From the NCBI GenBank assembly GCA_013398175.1, contig VZRZ01007319.1:744001-808000 (forward strand): a stretch of DNA of 64,000 bases, in the 5' to 3' direction. A program made the translations under genes and the position numbers. This document shows, piece after piece, positions 17,446 to 32,000 of this stretch (positions are counted from its first letter, which is position 1; every line of letters starts with the position of its first letter). Source of the stretch: Climacteris rufus. Its lineage: Eukaryota > Chordata > Aves > Passeriformes > Climacteridae. The notes beneath the pieces were generated by a model. It worked only from the letters and a program-made list of their open reading frames with translations, was not told the origin of the DNA and did no database searches.

Positions 17446-20400
17446 CAAGGGATTTTACTTACATATGCAAAACACCTTCTCTTCTGGCTTGTGACACTTA
17501 GCTGGAGGCAGTAGGGGTATTTCACCTGTCTTTGGCATGGGCATCAGGACTAGCAAGAACTAGCTCTCACATACTTCCAAGATGCCTAGGCAATCTTTTA
17601 CAAGCTCTTAATGTGTTTTATCTGTACAGTTTTAATGTGGAGAAGGGCAAATTAAAGCTGCCATAGCTGCAAACATTCCAAAGACTAAGGATGATACCTG
17701 CTGATAATTTTATTTTTGCCCTTCTTGTTATTCTTCTCAACTGACACTTTACAGCAAAGGAACTGGTATAATGTAATGCATGTTCTTAAACATAAAAATC
17801 CTTGGAGAAAACTTTGTGCTTTAAAGGAGGAAGAATAACCCATCAGGAATTAAAGTATCCCAGTATCCTCTTCAACTAGGGTGCACCCTATTTTTTAACA
17901 TCTGTTGTTTGTTCAGTCTTCATGCTCAAATGTTTCATAGTTATGAGGTTTATAAAATTTTAATAGGGTGACAGTTTAAAGTATTCAAGTCAAAGGAGAT
18001 TAGGGGAGATGGCAATGAAGAAAGTTCTGCTTTAAGATAGCAACTTCTGAGTGACTTCCTCTCAACTGTTCTTATCTGAAATGGTATAAGGTATTTTCCA
18101 GTCAGAGGGACAGCCTAAGCTCCTGTGTATACAAAAATATTTACTACTTAATGTACTCCATAAAATAAATTCAGGCTGGAAACAATTCTTTCTGAAGAGA
18201 AAAAGATAGAAATTATAGCTAATATGTGTGAAGGCTACTAAAGCTACTCAAGGCACTTTGGTACTGCATGTGTTTTGGGGGCAATCTAAACCATAATTGC
18301 TAGGATGGCAGATAGAAATAAAATTCTGCCTTTTTATTTTCTTTAGTGACTAAATTACATTAAAGTGATGGTCATAACTTATATGCTGTTCTTAAATGTG
18401 AAGCTAATACTGCATTGCAGAGTGATGACTTGGCACAGCAGGTCCCTTCTACCTGCTCACCAGAATCTCCCTCTTTTCAGTTTAATTTCAGCTAGGAATT
18501 TCTTTTTTCCAGAGTCCCACCCATGAAATACAGATGCTCTAAACTAGAAAGGGTTTTTGGAGCGCTTTTAGGAACTTCCTTCTTCCTGGATTTTGTGCAT
18601 TGTGTATGTAGAAAGAGAGGAAACAAGACCCCCTCCTTTAGGCAGGGAGATTACTAACACAATTTTAGCAACTGTTTCCCTGCTTTGGCAAGAACTGGTT
18701 GTAAAGTGGCTGAAAACTGGGATTTCTTAGGTGAATATTTCCTTTGTGTGAACTGGTCAGTCTTTGGAAGGTGACAATAGGGAGATGATTAATGGGAATG
18801 TGAGAGAAAGTGGAATAAATGAAGCAATCTGGATGGGAAAAGGAATATTTGTGTGCCTGTATAAAATTGTTTCAGGGGACTGCATAAGGGAGGAAATGCA
18901 AGATAGTAGATGCAGGCCCTTTGAATTTGGGTGTGGGGTTGTTAAACTTTCAAAACCATGCTGGATTTGATGTCACTTCAGTTGTAGTGCTTAGCTGTGG
19001 TGCTCGAGCTCTGTAGTACAAAGTAGTTGCTAAGCAAAGGATTTTGCCTCTAGCAAGCACTGTCATCAGAAGCTGCAAGGTTGTAACCCAGGCACAGACC
19101 TGGAAGCTTCCTGCTTTGAAGTGCATATCCTGCTTTGGCCAGCATTGCCTAACATCGGACTTAAGTTGCAGCAAGGGATTTGTGGAAGCCTTTGATTGTG
19201 TTGCTCGATGCTAAGGATGTGTGTTGGCTCCGTGGAAATACAGATATGGAGGATACAGAGTATCCACTGCTTTTTGGCATTTGGGAGGTTGATGCAGGTG
19301 TGAGCTATGTAATGAGGAGCCCATGTAGCTGTGTGATTTCACTGAGATCGGCACTGATTCACCACAGCACACAGACCTCAGTCAGAGTCTGTAGTCATGT
19401 TTATGAAGGTTTTACATGCTAGCAAGGTCTCTACAACTCTGCATTAGGGACTTTTTTCCAGACATGCATGGACCTTCTGTTCTGGCCTGTAACATACCCA
19501 TATAGTAAAAATACTGTTTATGAAATGCAGTGAAAGAGGCTGTTTGGGCCGTGAGTTCTGCAAACTTGAGAAATATTGGGGAATATATATTCTTCCAGTC
19601 AACATATACAGGAAAGGTGAGGAAGGGAGTCTGCTGCTTGCAGCCCATGTGATACTGTTTTAAGTACCTCTCCAACTTTTATTTTCTGTTTCCTAAGCCT
19701 ATCCTTCTTTCCAGTAAGGAGTGCATATATGGGAACAAGATACTGTGTGCAGCGCTGAAAAAAACTTCTCTGTGTTGGTGTAAGCACTAATTTGGGAAAA
19801 GTGAGCACATCAGAACTGCTGGCATTCATTGCTGAGGGTTTTAACTGAGGAAACTTCCAGCTCTGGTCCCACTAGCACCTGCATTAGTGAGCTTACACAG
19901 AGACCTGAACATGCACATCATACAGATGCCTGCTGTCGGTTCTACAAAGATCTGATTGAAGTAGAAACATGAAAAAAATATCAGAAGCAAGGTTTTTCAA
20001 CCATGCTATTTCACTTTGGTTGGTTGTGTTTTGTCTGTTATACCCAGCTGAAATGTTTTGGGGTTTTTTAAGTCTGATGAAGGGTTTTTTTTTGAAGACT
20101 ATCTAGTATTGGTTTTATAAAATTTTCATTGTACTTAGCTGTGATAGATAGTGCCTTTACCTAAAACCCACTAATTTCTTGAAGAAATGTTTTTGTTTTC
20201 CATCACTTCTCTGAGCAGAAAGCTTTAGTACCATGGTTTGAGGGGCTACTGATCCTGCAGTCAGTGACCAGGGAGAAAGAAACAGACTAAAAAAAAAAAG
20301 GTGACAACTTAAAAAGGTTCGAAAAGCTTAAATGGTACTTAAGCCCTGAATGTTTCTTTTTGCAGGGATGCTCTTGGACCAACAGCTTCTTTCTAGTGCT

Positions 20401-21839
20401 ACCTCAAAGTAACTTGCAGATATAACTCACAGGGAAGATTGATCAAATGGTGATGATCACTATCATTCTGCTGGAGACTATATATATATATATATTTGCC
20501 TTTTGTTTTGTCTCATTTTTAATGACATTTAGCTTCAGTGACTCATGTCAATAGATGTTGTTTGACTACATTGACAAGTATTACTGAGTCATGAGATTTA
20601 TTAAAGGCATGTCACCATATGGAAATTGTTCTAAATAAGTAAATAAAGCAGCACTTGAATTTACAGAGCAAATGTAGTGTAGCTGCCTTTGACACATACT
20701 TGGAAGAGGAAAATTGTGTTTACAACTTACCTTACTATACTGGGCATGCATGAAGAGGGAACCATTTTAGAAGTCAGCATTGTTACTAATGAGTGTCTGT
20801 TATCAAAGGGCACAGTTTACATCCCTTTGTAAATCTTGCTGTTCCCGTAATGGAAATATGATACCCTTCCTTCCCTTCCCCGAAATTGAAAGCCAGTATG
20901 CTGACTGGTTCCTGGATGAAAAGAGGTACAAATCCAGGCTAAAATACTTTCTTTTGTGTGTTTTGATAATTATATGGATGTAGATCTTAACAATATGTGT
21001 ATAGTGTAAAATCAGACCATCATCCTAAAATTAGTCAGCATCTGTAATGCACCAGCAGTTTACACAAGATGAGGTGGTCCTTCCAGGTGACTTCAAACGT
21101 GAAGGGTTCAGGATAGGGATCCTCTATCACTGCAGGTCATCCCACTGCACATAAAATTGTGTTTACCAGGGAGGGGCAGGACAGTAAAGACTATAGAGTT
21201 CCAAAGGTGGAATTTATGAGAAGACTGGAAAGTAATCCACCCTGCTGGGAGTTTGGAAATGGTTATTTCCTGTAGATAATGAAAATGGGACAAAGAAATG
21301 GAGGAGTTAAGTCTGGAGAGTTGGGAAGACACTGATGAGGTTAAAAAAAAAAAGGCAGTATGAAGCAGAGATTGGGCAGCACAAAATTCCCCAGGAACAT
21401 CTAAAAGTTGTTCCTTCTTGGCTGTTGCTGCCAGTTTACATTTCTGCACGTCTTCAAGATTGCCCTTGCTGTTTGAGCCTCTTGCAATTCCCCCCACACC
21501 CCTCCCAGTTCCACACACTCTCTATTCATGTGTGTGCTGGGATTAATAATTTTATTTTTGGTGTAAGGGGTGTGGGGTGCATCACAGCTGTGTTTGCGGT
21601 TTGTTTGGATTTTTTTTAAGGATGAACATTTTTATTGACTTGTACCTAGGGAAGGTGCTTGTGATTTTCTGCTCTGCCGCACTGTTCCCAGGGCAGGTCA
21701 ATGCTATAAATGCAGTACCATACATTTTCCTCAACTTTCTGTAGAATAAAAAACCAAAATATTTTAACTTTGTAATAGGAATGCACTCTTCCTCATTTTT
21801 TGAGGAAGCAAAACTCGTGTTTTCCCCTTTCCCGCTTTC
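17446..21839. other. Intergenic region, no gene supported
   Basis: About 4.4 kb between the TRNAU1AP-like poly(A) signal and the NUP153 CpG island. Open frames here are short and resemble nothing I know. A (TA)n run lies at 20,479-20,495. Part of it could be extended 3' UTR. Confidence 0.6.
20479..20495. repeat. (TA)n microsatellite
   Basis: An uninterrupted run of about eight TA units. Confidence 0.9.
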
Positions 21840-22189
21840 CCTATGCCAACACTGAGCAAGACAAACCCGCACCTTACCGTTTTTATTGGTTACACAAACC
21901 CAATCGGTAGCGGTATCCGGGGGGAGCCCCGCGTACCTCCCGGTGCCGTTTTTCCTGCCGCGTGCCCCACGCTGCTCCTCCTCAGGAACAAGGGAACATT
22001 TCCCTCCCGCCGCTGTCCCTTGCGGGAGGCTCAGCGCGGGCAGGTTTGTGTCCCCGGGGCAGAGTGTCAGGAGCACAGAGGCAGGCTCTGCTCGCTGGGG
22101 CCGAGCAATAGAGCAAGAGGCAACGGGCAGAAACTGACGCACAGGAACTTTCCACGACATAAAACTTAATTACTGTGTGAGCGACTGGG

Positions 22190-22358
22190 CACTAGAAGGC
22201 TGCCCAGAGCGGGTGTGGAGTCTCCCTCACCGGAGAAATTCAGGAACCGTCTGGATGCAATCCTGTGCCACGTGCTCTGGGACGACACTGCTTGAGCAGG
22301 GAGGTTGCTACAGATGACTCACTGTGTTCCCTTCCAACCTGATCCATTCTGTGAAGCA
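22190..22358 (+). mobile_element. CR1 3'-end fragment upstream of NUP153
   Basis: A short plus-strand CR1 tail: GAAATTCAGGAACCGTCTGG, a diverged GGACGACACTG-type segment, then CCTTCCAACCTGATCCATTC and TGTGA. It lies inside the CpG island, about 270 bases before the gap. Confidence 0.8.
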
Positions 22359-22624
22359 CCGCGGGAAGAAGGGAGAAGGCGAAGTCACCAGCGCCGCCGC
22401 CGCCTCCGGGGCTTACCGTGGAGCGCCCCCGGCACGAACCTCCGCTCCCAGCCTTCAAGCCGTCCCTGAGCCGTGAAGGGGGGTTTCCCCCGCCACGTCC
22501 CTGTGCGGGCGGCGGCAGAGCCCAGCGAGCGCTTTTCCCGCGCAGCCGGCCCGGCCCCGCCCTCCCGCTTCCCTTGGAGCGGGGGCGGTGCGCACGCGCG
22601 GGGGATGCCGGGCCCGTCCGCCCG

Positions 22625-22978
22625 NNNNNNNNNNNNNNNNNNNNNNNNNNNNNNNNNNNNNNNNNNNNNNNNNNNNNNNNNNNNNNNNNNNNNNNNNNNN
22701 NNNNNNNNNNNNNNNNNNNNNNNNNNNNNNNNNNNNNNNNNNNNNNNNNNNNNNNNNNNNNNNNNNNNNNNNNNNNNNNNNNNNNNNNNNNNNNNNNNNN
22801 NNNNNNNNNNNNNNNNNNNNNNNNNNNNNNNNNNNNNNNNNNNNNNNNNNNNNNNNNNNNNNNNNNNNNNNNNNNNNNNNNNNNNNNNNNNNNNNNNNNN
22901 NNNNNNNNNNNNNNNNNNNNNNNNNNNNNNNNNNNNNNNNNNNNNNNNNNNNNNNNNNNNNNNNNNNNNNNNNNNNNN
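22625..22978. other. Assembly gap (354 N) over NUP153 start
   Basis: A run of N that hides the transcription start, 5' UTR, start codon and the glycine-rich first residues expected for NUP153. Confidence 0.99.
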
Positions 22979-23046
22979 GCAAGATCCGGAACCGGCGTCA
23001 CCACCTGGGAGCCGCGAAGCCGCCCTACGCGAGGGGCAAGCAGCAG
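22979..23046 (+). CDS. NUP153: NUP153 coding exon 1 (partial, from gap)
   Basis: Reads [20 protein letters not shown] then QQ, comparable with KIRTRRCHQGPIKPY in human from memory. The donor is GTGAGG. It ends in phase 0. Confidence 0.88.
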
Positions 23047-26000
23047 GTGAGGTCGCGGGTCAGCCCCGCGAACCCCTTCCCCACCTACCCTTCCTATCCC
23101 CCGGCGCTCCCCTCAGCGGCGGGAGGAGGCGCCCGGGAGGCCCGACCCGGCAGAGCCGCCTCTTCCCTCCGCCCCCCTCCCCGCCCCCCCCGCTCTCCAC
23201 AGAGTCCCACGTGCGCGGCTTTAGGCCGGCGTTTCCCGGTGGAGCGGCCCGCGGGGAGGGAGGAGGGAAAGGTTTCCCGCCGGGGCCGCGGGGATTGTGG
23301 GATTTCCGGGCGCTCACCCCGCTCCGGCACCGCCGGGCCGCGGGGGGATCCTCGCCTCCCCTTTGTCTCCCGCCTGTCCCCCTCTAGGTAGGAGCAAAGG
23401 CGGGAGGAGGAGGAGGAGGCGGCGGCGGCGGCCGGGAAGGGGTAGGTGCGCATTCCCTCGCCAGCTCGACTGGAGCGGGCTGGCTCCCACTCCGCGGGAT
23501 GCTCGTTTTGTCTCCAGGCTGCCCGGTTAAATCGTGCTTAAATTGATCTTAACTCGGTTACCAAGTGTAGTTACTTTTCAGATTTAAGTGCATCGCTTCC
23601 GATCTTTGCCTTTCTTGACAAATTTCAATTGAGTCTGTGAGGGTGCTGTGTAGTTAGGTATCTTCCATTTTTTTTTTTTTTTTTGTTTTTTTTTTTTTTT
23701 TTTTTTTTATTTTNNNTTTTTTTTTTTTTTTTTTGGTAGGATGCTGCGTGCAGAACCCTCAGGCCTGCATCTGATGGTTTGTTCACTGTCTTGCCTGTGC
23801 CCAAACGTGCTGATGCAGTGCAAGTGAAATGTAATTCATAAGACGTTCGTTCTCCTTTGAATTGTAGGAGAGAATAGATGAGTAACCAAAAAAAAAAAAA
23901 AGAAAAAAAAAGAAAAAAAAAAGTCAGTTTGTAAATTGCAGTACAAAGATCCTTCGCCATTTACAGTGACTGCAGGGAGTAGAAGCCAAGATCCTTCCCG
24001 ACTGTGTGTCAAGGAATTTCAAGAGGCCTGGAGACAGTGCTCTGGAAATGCCTTTCACGTGTATTTATGAACATGAAATTGACAGTAAAGGCAAAGAGTT
24101 TGCGTTATTAAATTGGTAACATAAGCCAGGGGATTAAATACTCTATGCAAAATTGAGGGTGTGTTACGCACAAATTGTTGCTCAATTAGTTTTTGTGATT
24201 TGGGAAGTACTACACTTACTCCTTCGTAAAGTACAGTGATCACCAGTGTTGTCCTTGTAAAGCTGGCAGGGTGACGCTTCATCCAAAGAATCACTGCACT
24301 TGCAGAGCAAACGTTGAAAGCTCTCACATGAGCAACAGAATAACGTTGAAATTGCAATATCCTGCATGTGGTGATACTCTCTAGATAGCTGCTAAAACTT
24401 GCAGGTGAATTTAAAATAATTATCTTAGATGGTTTTCTGGTTATTCCATTGTCTGTTCTCTCTCTGTGTTTTCTAGTAGGTTTACTTAAACAATGTACCA
24501 AAGCAAACATGTGCTTGGGGGATATTTGTGGGATTCAGCCTAGAGCAGGGATACTGCAAATCGTATACATAGATCAAATTAGCAAATAATATATTGGCGA
24601 AATAAATGGTAGATAGGCAACCCCTTAGGTGTCAGATATGTGCATTTGTTATAAGGGGTAGCTTTTTAACTCTATGCAGCTCACTAACCTGCATTACATA
24701 AAAAGATGAGCTCGTGGCAGATAGCTAACTTGAATTGAAATTTAATTGATGGGTACTCTTATTTTCAATGTAAAAATCCATTCTGCAGAAGTATTCTGTG
24801 GTTTGGTGTTAATTGTCTCTCAATAATGAGTTTGGGAGGACAGGGAAGCGCTCAGTGCAATCTGGACATGAGGTTATATCTCTCCCCCTCCCCTAACTAT
24901 TATCAATAAGTAAGCTCACAGAAATAATTCATTAGAACTGTTCTGCGTGCTTGTGGTCAGGATTGCAGCCCTGAAAAGTCAGTCTCTCATCATCAAGCTC
25001 CCAAACTGCCTAAACACTGAATGCAGCCTTGCCAATGCCTTTAAAGTTCCTAGAGTATCTGATTGTTTTTCCACTTGTGTGAGAGATGAGTAGCACGGTG
25101 CCAGGCTTACAATAGTGAGCCTGTCGTGTGCTTTTCCGATGTTGTTATTCTTTCTTGATGTTATTTTGCCATAGTCTCCCAGGGAGCTTGGTCAGGTGGG
25201 AATTCTCCAATCATGCCCAACATGTGCTGCCGAGTCAGTCTTCTATTAGATACAGCAACAGCTTTAGAAGACAATGGGAAGAGGAGATGCTGCTGCTTTT
25301 CGAAGATGATTAACTGAAGCATTTGTTCAGAATGTGATAGACCCTGCTTCAGATTTCTTTTTTGCCTAGAGGCATCAACCTACATCTTCCACTTTCTGGG
25401 CAAATATCCCAGTTGCCAAGCTGTGTGTTGTCTTCAGTTCTTCTGACTGAAACTGTGTTATTACCCAGAAAAAGAATGCGTGGTTCACTGAGCCAGGAAG
25501 GGGATGTATAAGAAGATGTTACCTTCCAAGAGTGGAAGCCTCTGATCCGTGATTTCAGAAGTTATTTGTTTTGTATTTTCTTGGAATAAACATGCAAAGT
25601 GCAGTATTTCCTGCCCTTTTCTCCCCAAGAGCCGATATAGCCATCCTTCGTTATGTTTGCATGTGTGTTTTTTTAAGTGTAGAGCCTTTTTTTAAACCAG
25701 TCTCAATTAGGAGAGGTGAACAGATGCTGCTTGGAAGATGCGACTTGCAGCTTACATTGTCTCCTGGAAGGTGGAGATACTGGTGCAGATTTCCCCACTA
25801 ATGAAGGAACTAAACCATGGTATTTTCCTTTCTGGGCAACCATCCTGCCTTATAAAAAGTGCACTGTCAGCAGCACCAAGAAACAAAAAGTAGCAGCACC
25901 ACGAAGTAAAGACGGTATCACCTTACTCACTGTGAAGGTTTGAGGTGTGGGAATCCCATCTCAGGAAGAAAAGAACCCTTTTGTATCTCCATGTTGGGTG

Positions 26001-29000
26001 TTCTTGGACTAGAATTGTGAAGTTCTCCCCATTGACTGCTTTTCTAGTGGCAGAACGTTTACAGCTCCGTGCTGAATGCACTGACTTTAGGTTCCCCCCT
26101 GCTCAGAGTGCTCCACGCTGCTTACTGGGCCATCCCCTGCTGAAATGCCCAGTCTCCTCCTGCACCATTTTAGAAGCTCAGGCACTTGGGTTAAAATTGT
26201 GGCTTCTTTGAGAGCTGAGTACCTGCAAGTGAGGGAGCTGTTGTGTCCAGGATCTGGGTTTCATCTTCCAGAGGTGGCCCCAGTGTTTCTCAGTGGTGGT
26301 TTGTCTGGTCATTTCCATAAACTGATGATGGGAATTACCAACGTGGATGTGTAATGGGAGGGATGTTTACATTGTTGGCTTATTAAAGTGCTTCTAGAAT
26401 AGTACCTGTATGTTCCTATTGTTAATTTTATGTTTAATTTTGCACTTGTGCGTGCACACACACACTGGTTTAGCTTGGAACAGTGCCATTCTCATCCAGG
26501 TAACATAGATTTCAAAGATTTCACATGCCACTTAAAGGAGAAGAGACTAAACTAACTTTTTTTGGCAATTTTAAAATTTGATAATTAACCATTCAAATGA
26601 AAAGTCAGAGAACTTTGATTCTGCTGGACTTTTAAGCTCACACAATCAGATTTAAGCATGAGAAGAAACAATTACCTGGAAAGTGTTTATAACCTTCCCA
26701 TAAATGTCTGTATTTATGTTCAAGTTCAGCTTAAACCTGTTTGATATTAGAAATAATGTTTGTAGATTAAAACTTCTGCTGAGGAGTGATGTTTTCCTTT
26801 TTTCTTACCTGTGTACATGCCAGTGCATATTTATAATGTAGATGTCCAAATCCAAAAATGTTTTCCTTGATGGAAACTGTTTAAGTTTGTGCATGTTGTA
26901 GCAAGGACATTACCTGACAGAGGGCCACTGAAAGCCATTTTCATTGGTCCTGGTCATGAAAGCCCCTTTGGATTGATGGGTTTCACCAAGTCACTGGAGA
27001 CATCCTGTAAGGTTCTTCCCAGAGGGAATAGCTATAGGATCAGGAGCTTAAACTGTGTGCAGCAATGTCTAAAGCATTGCATTGTCACCTGCTGCTGCCT
27101 TGAAGGTAGGCCTTGCTTGGCAGTGACTGCAGGCAGTGGGCAGAATGGAGCTTACAAACCACTGGGTTTATTTTGTGAGGAAGTTTTGAAACTTTGATGT
27201 TAAAGAGTTCCTAGAATATCATATTGAATAATGTAAGCTAGGTAATATTTCATAGACCTTAAGCAGGAAAATACTAATTTAAAAAAATCTATAGGATTGT
27301 CCATGTAGACCTACACAAGTACAGTTGTATTGCTTTAACTCTTGTCAACAGGATTGCACCTTTCAGCATACTTTGATGGTTGTATTTGTATGCAACTCTG
27401 CTTGATGTGCTTTGGTATTAGGCTAGCACATTGAGATAAAACAAGCAGATTTGAAGAAGTATTTAATGTATATTTAAAGATCTGTTTTAAAAGGTGGGCT
27501 AATAGTCAACATCAGAATTTTTGTCACTGTCCCAGCACTATGATACTGTGTTAGCAAAACAGGTGTTTATATATGGTACTTGGCTTTCTACTGGTACTGT
27601 AAACAAAAATGTATCCTAATTGGGAAGACTTGTAAAACTGAGATACTGAAAGTTTTCTCTCATTTAGGCTGACAGTACTGTACACTGGTACAAATTGTGG
27701 ACAAAGATTGCTTTAGCATTTTATATTCTGGGGTTTGTCTTTCAAAGTGTTGTTGTGACAGTCTTGGAGGCTTTGACGTATTGGGGAGAAGCAATATTAA
27801 TGAGTGGTATCTTAGAAGAAGAAAAAAGCAGATGAAATAATTGACTGTGTTAGCTGGGACACTGCAAATTGTCTTTGGTTGCTGGCAACACTTCACTTCC
27901 TCTGAGTTATTTATTCCTGCAGTCAGTAATTAGAACCAGTTCTTGCTCCCCTGCCATGGACAAACTGAGCTGCTGCTGATTCTAACAACTGAGGGAGGAC
28001 AGAGTTCAAAATCTCTTCTGTGTGCCCAAAAATGTTTGAGCAGAAGTATTGCAGATGGATGCAGGTGGTGGGCTACCAGCATCATACATGAATTTATAAC
28101 ACTCTGGGATGAGTGGACATGGGGCAAATGGTGAATGTTTGTTTACCTGGACTTTAGCAATGCTTGCAGCTTGGTCTCCCGTGTGATCCCTGTTGTCCAT
28201 TTGGCAAAATGTGGACTTGTCAGGTGGACTGTAAAGTGATTGGAAAATTAGCAGGACCATTGCCCTCAGAGGGTTGTGACCAGCAGTACAAAGTTCCAGT
28301 GGCAGCCAGTTGCTAATAGAGCTCTCAGAGGTTGATATTGAGGCTGGTCCATGTCTTCATTAATAACCTGGGATGAAGGAATGACTTGAATCCTCACCAT
28401 TTTCCCAGGGAATACTAAGCCTTGGGGGACTTCAGCCCTGTTGTATGGTGAAGGATAGGGCTGCCGTTGAGGGAACTTGACAGGAACCTCATGAGGTTTA
28501 ATAGAGGCAATTGTTAAGTCGTTTATCTGGGACAAAACAACCCTACCTACCTGCTGGACAGCAAGTTAAATGTGAGTCAGCAGCATGCCCTTGAGGTGAA
28601 GATGGCCAGCTTCATACTGGGAGGTATTAGTAAGTGTGTGGGAAGGATGTTAAGGGAGTTGTTTTTCCCCCTATATTCAGCATTTCTAGGACTGCATCTG
28701 GAATGTTGTGTCCAGTTTTGGTCTCTGCAGTAAAAAAACCGTAAAGGTGTTGACATATTGGAGTGAGTCTGGTTAAGGGCCACCACAGTGATGAGGGGGC
28801 CAGCGTCCCATGGCTGAGAGAACTGGGTGTGTTCAGATTAAGAGCAGAAATCACCTAATGAGTTTGCAGAGAAGGTGTAGCAAGGCTCTTCTAAGGGATT
28901 CATAGCAATGCAAATAGACAATGGACTCAAGATGCAAAAATGGAAATTCTGATTTCATATTAGGAAAAATCTTTTAACTGTGAGGATAGCCAACATGTTG

Positions 29001-32000
29001 GAAGAACTGCCTGGAGAGGTCTCAAAACCCAGGCGGACTCAGCTGTGGGTGACCTGCTGGTTTTGGCCATTCTCTGAGCATGAGGTTGTAGTAAGTGACC
29101 TTCAGGGTGCCATGCAGCCTCTGTGTGTGTGTGGTTCTGTCAGAGCTGCTGCAGCTGCACCCCAGAGCATGCACAGGCACGGTTTCAGTGTACGTCACTG
29201 TTACTCTAGGTTGGTAATCCTTTTGCTGGTCCATCCTCTGATTCTGTCTTCGGGGTTGTGCTGCTTTTTGAGGGAGGAAATAATGCCTCCATCTCACTGT
29301 TGCAGTTTTTCTAGAGTAAATTGCAAGCTTGGCCTCAAAAAGAGAGTAGCTAAGAGGCTTTTTTCTAGGGTTGCTGTTTTGCAGTTTTAAAAGATGTCTT
29401 CTGTCTTTTTAGTGGTAGGTCATGTGATACACTTTTCCATTCTTCTGCTGTAGGTTTTGGAGTGAGCCCAAAGATGGGCCACAAGAATTATCAGGGCAAG
29501 AGCACCTCTATGAAGACAGACTGAGAGAGTTAGGGCTGCTCAGCCTGGAGAAGGTTCTGGGGAGACGTTGTGGTCACCTTTCAGTACCTAAAGGGGACGT
29601 AGAAAAAAAGATGGGGTCAGACTTTTTAGCAGGGACTCTTTAGAAGAACAAAGAATAACAGTTCTAACTGAAGGAGGGTTGATTCGCATTGGATGTAAGG
29701 AAGAATTTTTTAAAAAGCAGGTGTTCATACTTTGGAACAGGTTGCCCGGAGAGGTTGTCGGTGCTCTGTCCCTGGAACATTTAAAGTCTGATTGGATGGG
29801 GCTCTGAGCAACCTGATCTATTTGAAGATGTCCCTGCTCACTGTGGGAAGGTTAGACTAGATGACCTCTAAAGGTCCCTTCCAACCCAAAACATGCTATG
29901 AACCTGTGCATGTTGCACTTAAGTACAGGGTCTTTGGGTGGGTTTGGCTTAGTTGAGACTACTGTGGTTTTTTCAACTGAACATAAGTTCATCTTCACAT
30001 TCACATTTACTGGGTTGAAGTGTGTCTGCTAACACCTGGACACCAACATGCACTGAGCCCATAGCTGTGCATAAGCACACATGCAAACTTAGCCAACAGC
30101 CATGCCAGTAGAAAATTTTCTTTCTTGTTGGGGAGGCTGTTTAATACTGTGACAGTAATTCTGCTCCTGGAAAGAGTTGTGTGAGAGTGTCTTGGAGAGA
30201 TGGTCTGCTTGGCTTTTGGTTATGATCATATTTTGAATCAACCTTTTTTGAGGTAGATGTGTCTCATTACTCCTTCCCTTATTAGAGCTCAGTCTGGTGA
30301 CCTCCAAGACTGAAGTGAACCAAGCAGAGTTAAACTGTTCAATTGTCATTTTCTTTGAGACTAGATTACAGTGAGGCACTGAAATATTTGCAATAACAAG
30401 GTACTAAATTGGTGATACTGTAATATAGGTGCATTTGTAATTAAAATCATCCTAAGCTAAAGAGATGAAAACAAAGTTTAAACTTATTTAAATATAGCTG
30501 TGTTAGGGAATTACTGTGATACAACCAGATACGTATTAAATTCAGCTGTAACAGTGCATGTGTTCTGATGTCAGCCCTTAGTATTTGTTATTAAACTTAC
30601 TTTATAGAGTTGTAGAATATATGCATATTTGTAGATGCCTTTACCATCAGTCACTAAAAAAATAATCTCTATGTGCAATGGCAGTTTTTCGTGTTGCTGG
30701 TAAGAGAACAGTGTTTGGAGATACTGATTATATGTTTGTGAGATGCTTTTGATACTGTCAGTTAAAGTGTGATGAAAAAATATGGCCAGAAGGTCACTGC
30801 TGCCCCTTACAACTGAAGATCACTGCTCTGCAGCAGAGCTGAGGCCACCCGGGCTTTACAGTTTGGGAATTTTACCTTAAAATGTCAAAGAATGTAACAC
30901 CACCCATCGCTGCTGTAGTTAAATTGACTGTGTCCAAGGGCCATTATTTTGGTTCTCTTAGGCACCAATTCTTACCTTTTAAAATCTAGTCAGGAAGTGT
31001 ATGCACCAGGGTTAAATACATCCAATTTAAAGTAATTGCAGGTTGTGCTGGTGTAGATGAATTGTGAGGCTTAACTTTTTATATGCTGCACAATGTCTGT
31101 GTGTGATACTTAAAAAGTAGCAAGGTTTTGAGTTTTGCCAAAATACCAAGTTATTACGGAGAACAACTAAATGTGATTATTTGATTACTTGATTTTAATT
31201 TACTGGTTAAAATTTGTGAATTAGATAACATTGAATATTGAATGTGCAACAGGATTGGCTGTACATTTTGCAAAATGACTAGCATGTGGTATTGTCAGCT
31301 CAGTTTGTAGATCAACATGGACAGAAAAGATATTTCAGAGGGAGCATATGAATACTTTGCTGTATTTTGCCAATACCCCATTATATTAAAAATTTTCATT
31401 CCAGTCTTCTGGTTTGAAGATTGTGTTTTCCAAAGTGTCAGGAGTGTCAGATTTTGTAGCCTAAGTGCTTAATTTTGTGAAATATGCTTCAGATTACTAT
31501 AAAGCCATGTCCTCACCTGGAAGCACTGGGCACAGGGATGGAAATCAGCAGAGTGTTGACCTCCCGTGGCATTTACCTGTTGTTTCAGGAGTTGCAGAAT
31601 TTGCCCGTGTTTGTGTTTTAAATACGTAGCCTGTCCTCACCACTACATGTTTTGTTCGTGAGTGCTTTTAGGCAAAATGGCATTGAAAATGTTTAGTTCT
31701 TTGCTGGGAGTCTAGTATGTTACAGAAGGTAGCAAATTTGTAGTGTGGGCAATGATGCATTGATAGCTCTTGTATGCTTTCTTTGCATACAAGATGCAAA
31801 GAATGCATAAAAATGGAAAACTTCTTTGCTGTAAATGCAGGAAAGAGGAAAAGTTTGCCATTATCAATTAGGTTGGGTGATGTTGAAACACTGTAATGAA
31901 TTAGGTCTTGCTGTATAGAGAATACCTATAAATAAGATATACAATTTTATGCCTAAATATAAAATGTGTGTTAGACTTTGCTAAATCTGATCATTTGTAC

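Larger units (their letters stand above)
21840..23530 (+). promoter_or_regulatory. NUP153: NUP153 CpG-island promoter
   Basis: A GC-rich, CG-rich stretch against AT-rich flanks, spanning the first coding exon. Its centre is unsequenced (22,625-22,978). No TATA box was seen in the visible part, as expected for a housekeeping gene. Confidence 0.8.

Noticed and set aside
20780..20983. Open frame in the intergenic region as a small gene
   Set aside because: It resembles no family I know, and no supporting splice or promoter signal was seen.
21582..22160. 192-codon minus-strand frame upstream of NUP153 as a divergent gene
   Set aside because: The composition changes from AT-rich to GC-rich along the frame, and nothing in it is recognisable. 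A divergent non-coding transcript from the CpG island is possible but cannot be seen.
22418..23391. Several long open frames through the GC-rich NUP153 promoter on both strands
   Set aside because: They read through the N run and are open only because GC-rich DNA has few stops. Only the frame giving KIRNRRHH with a donor at 23,047 fits NUP153.
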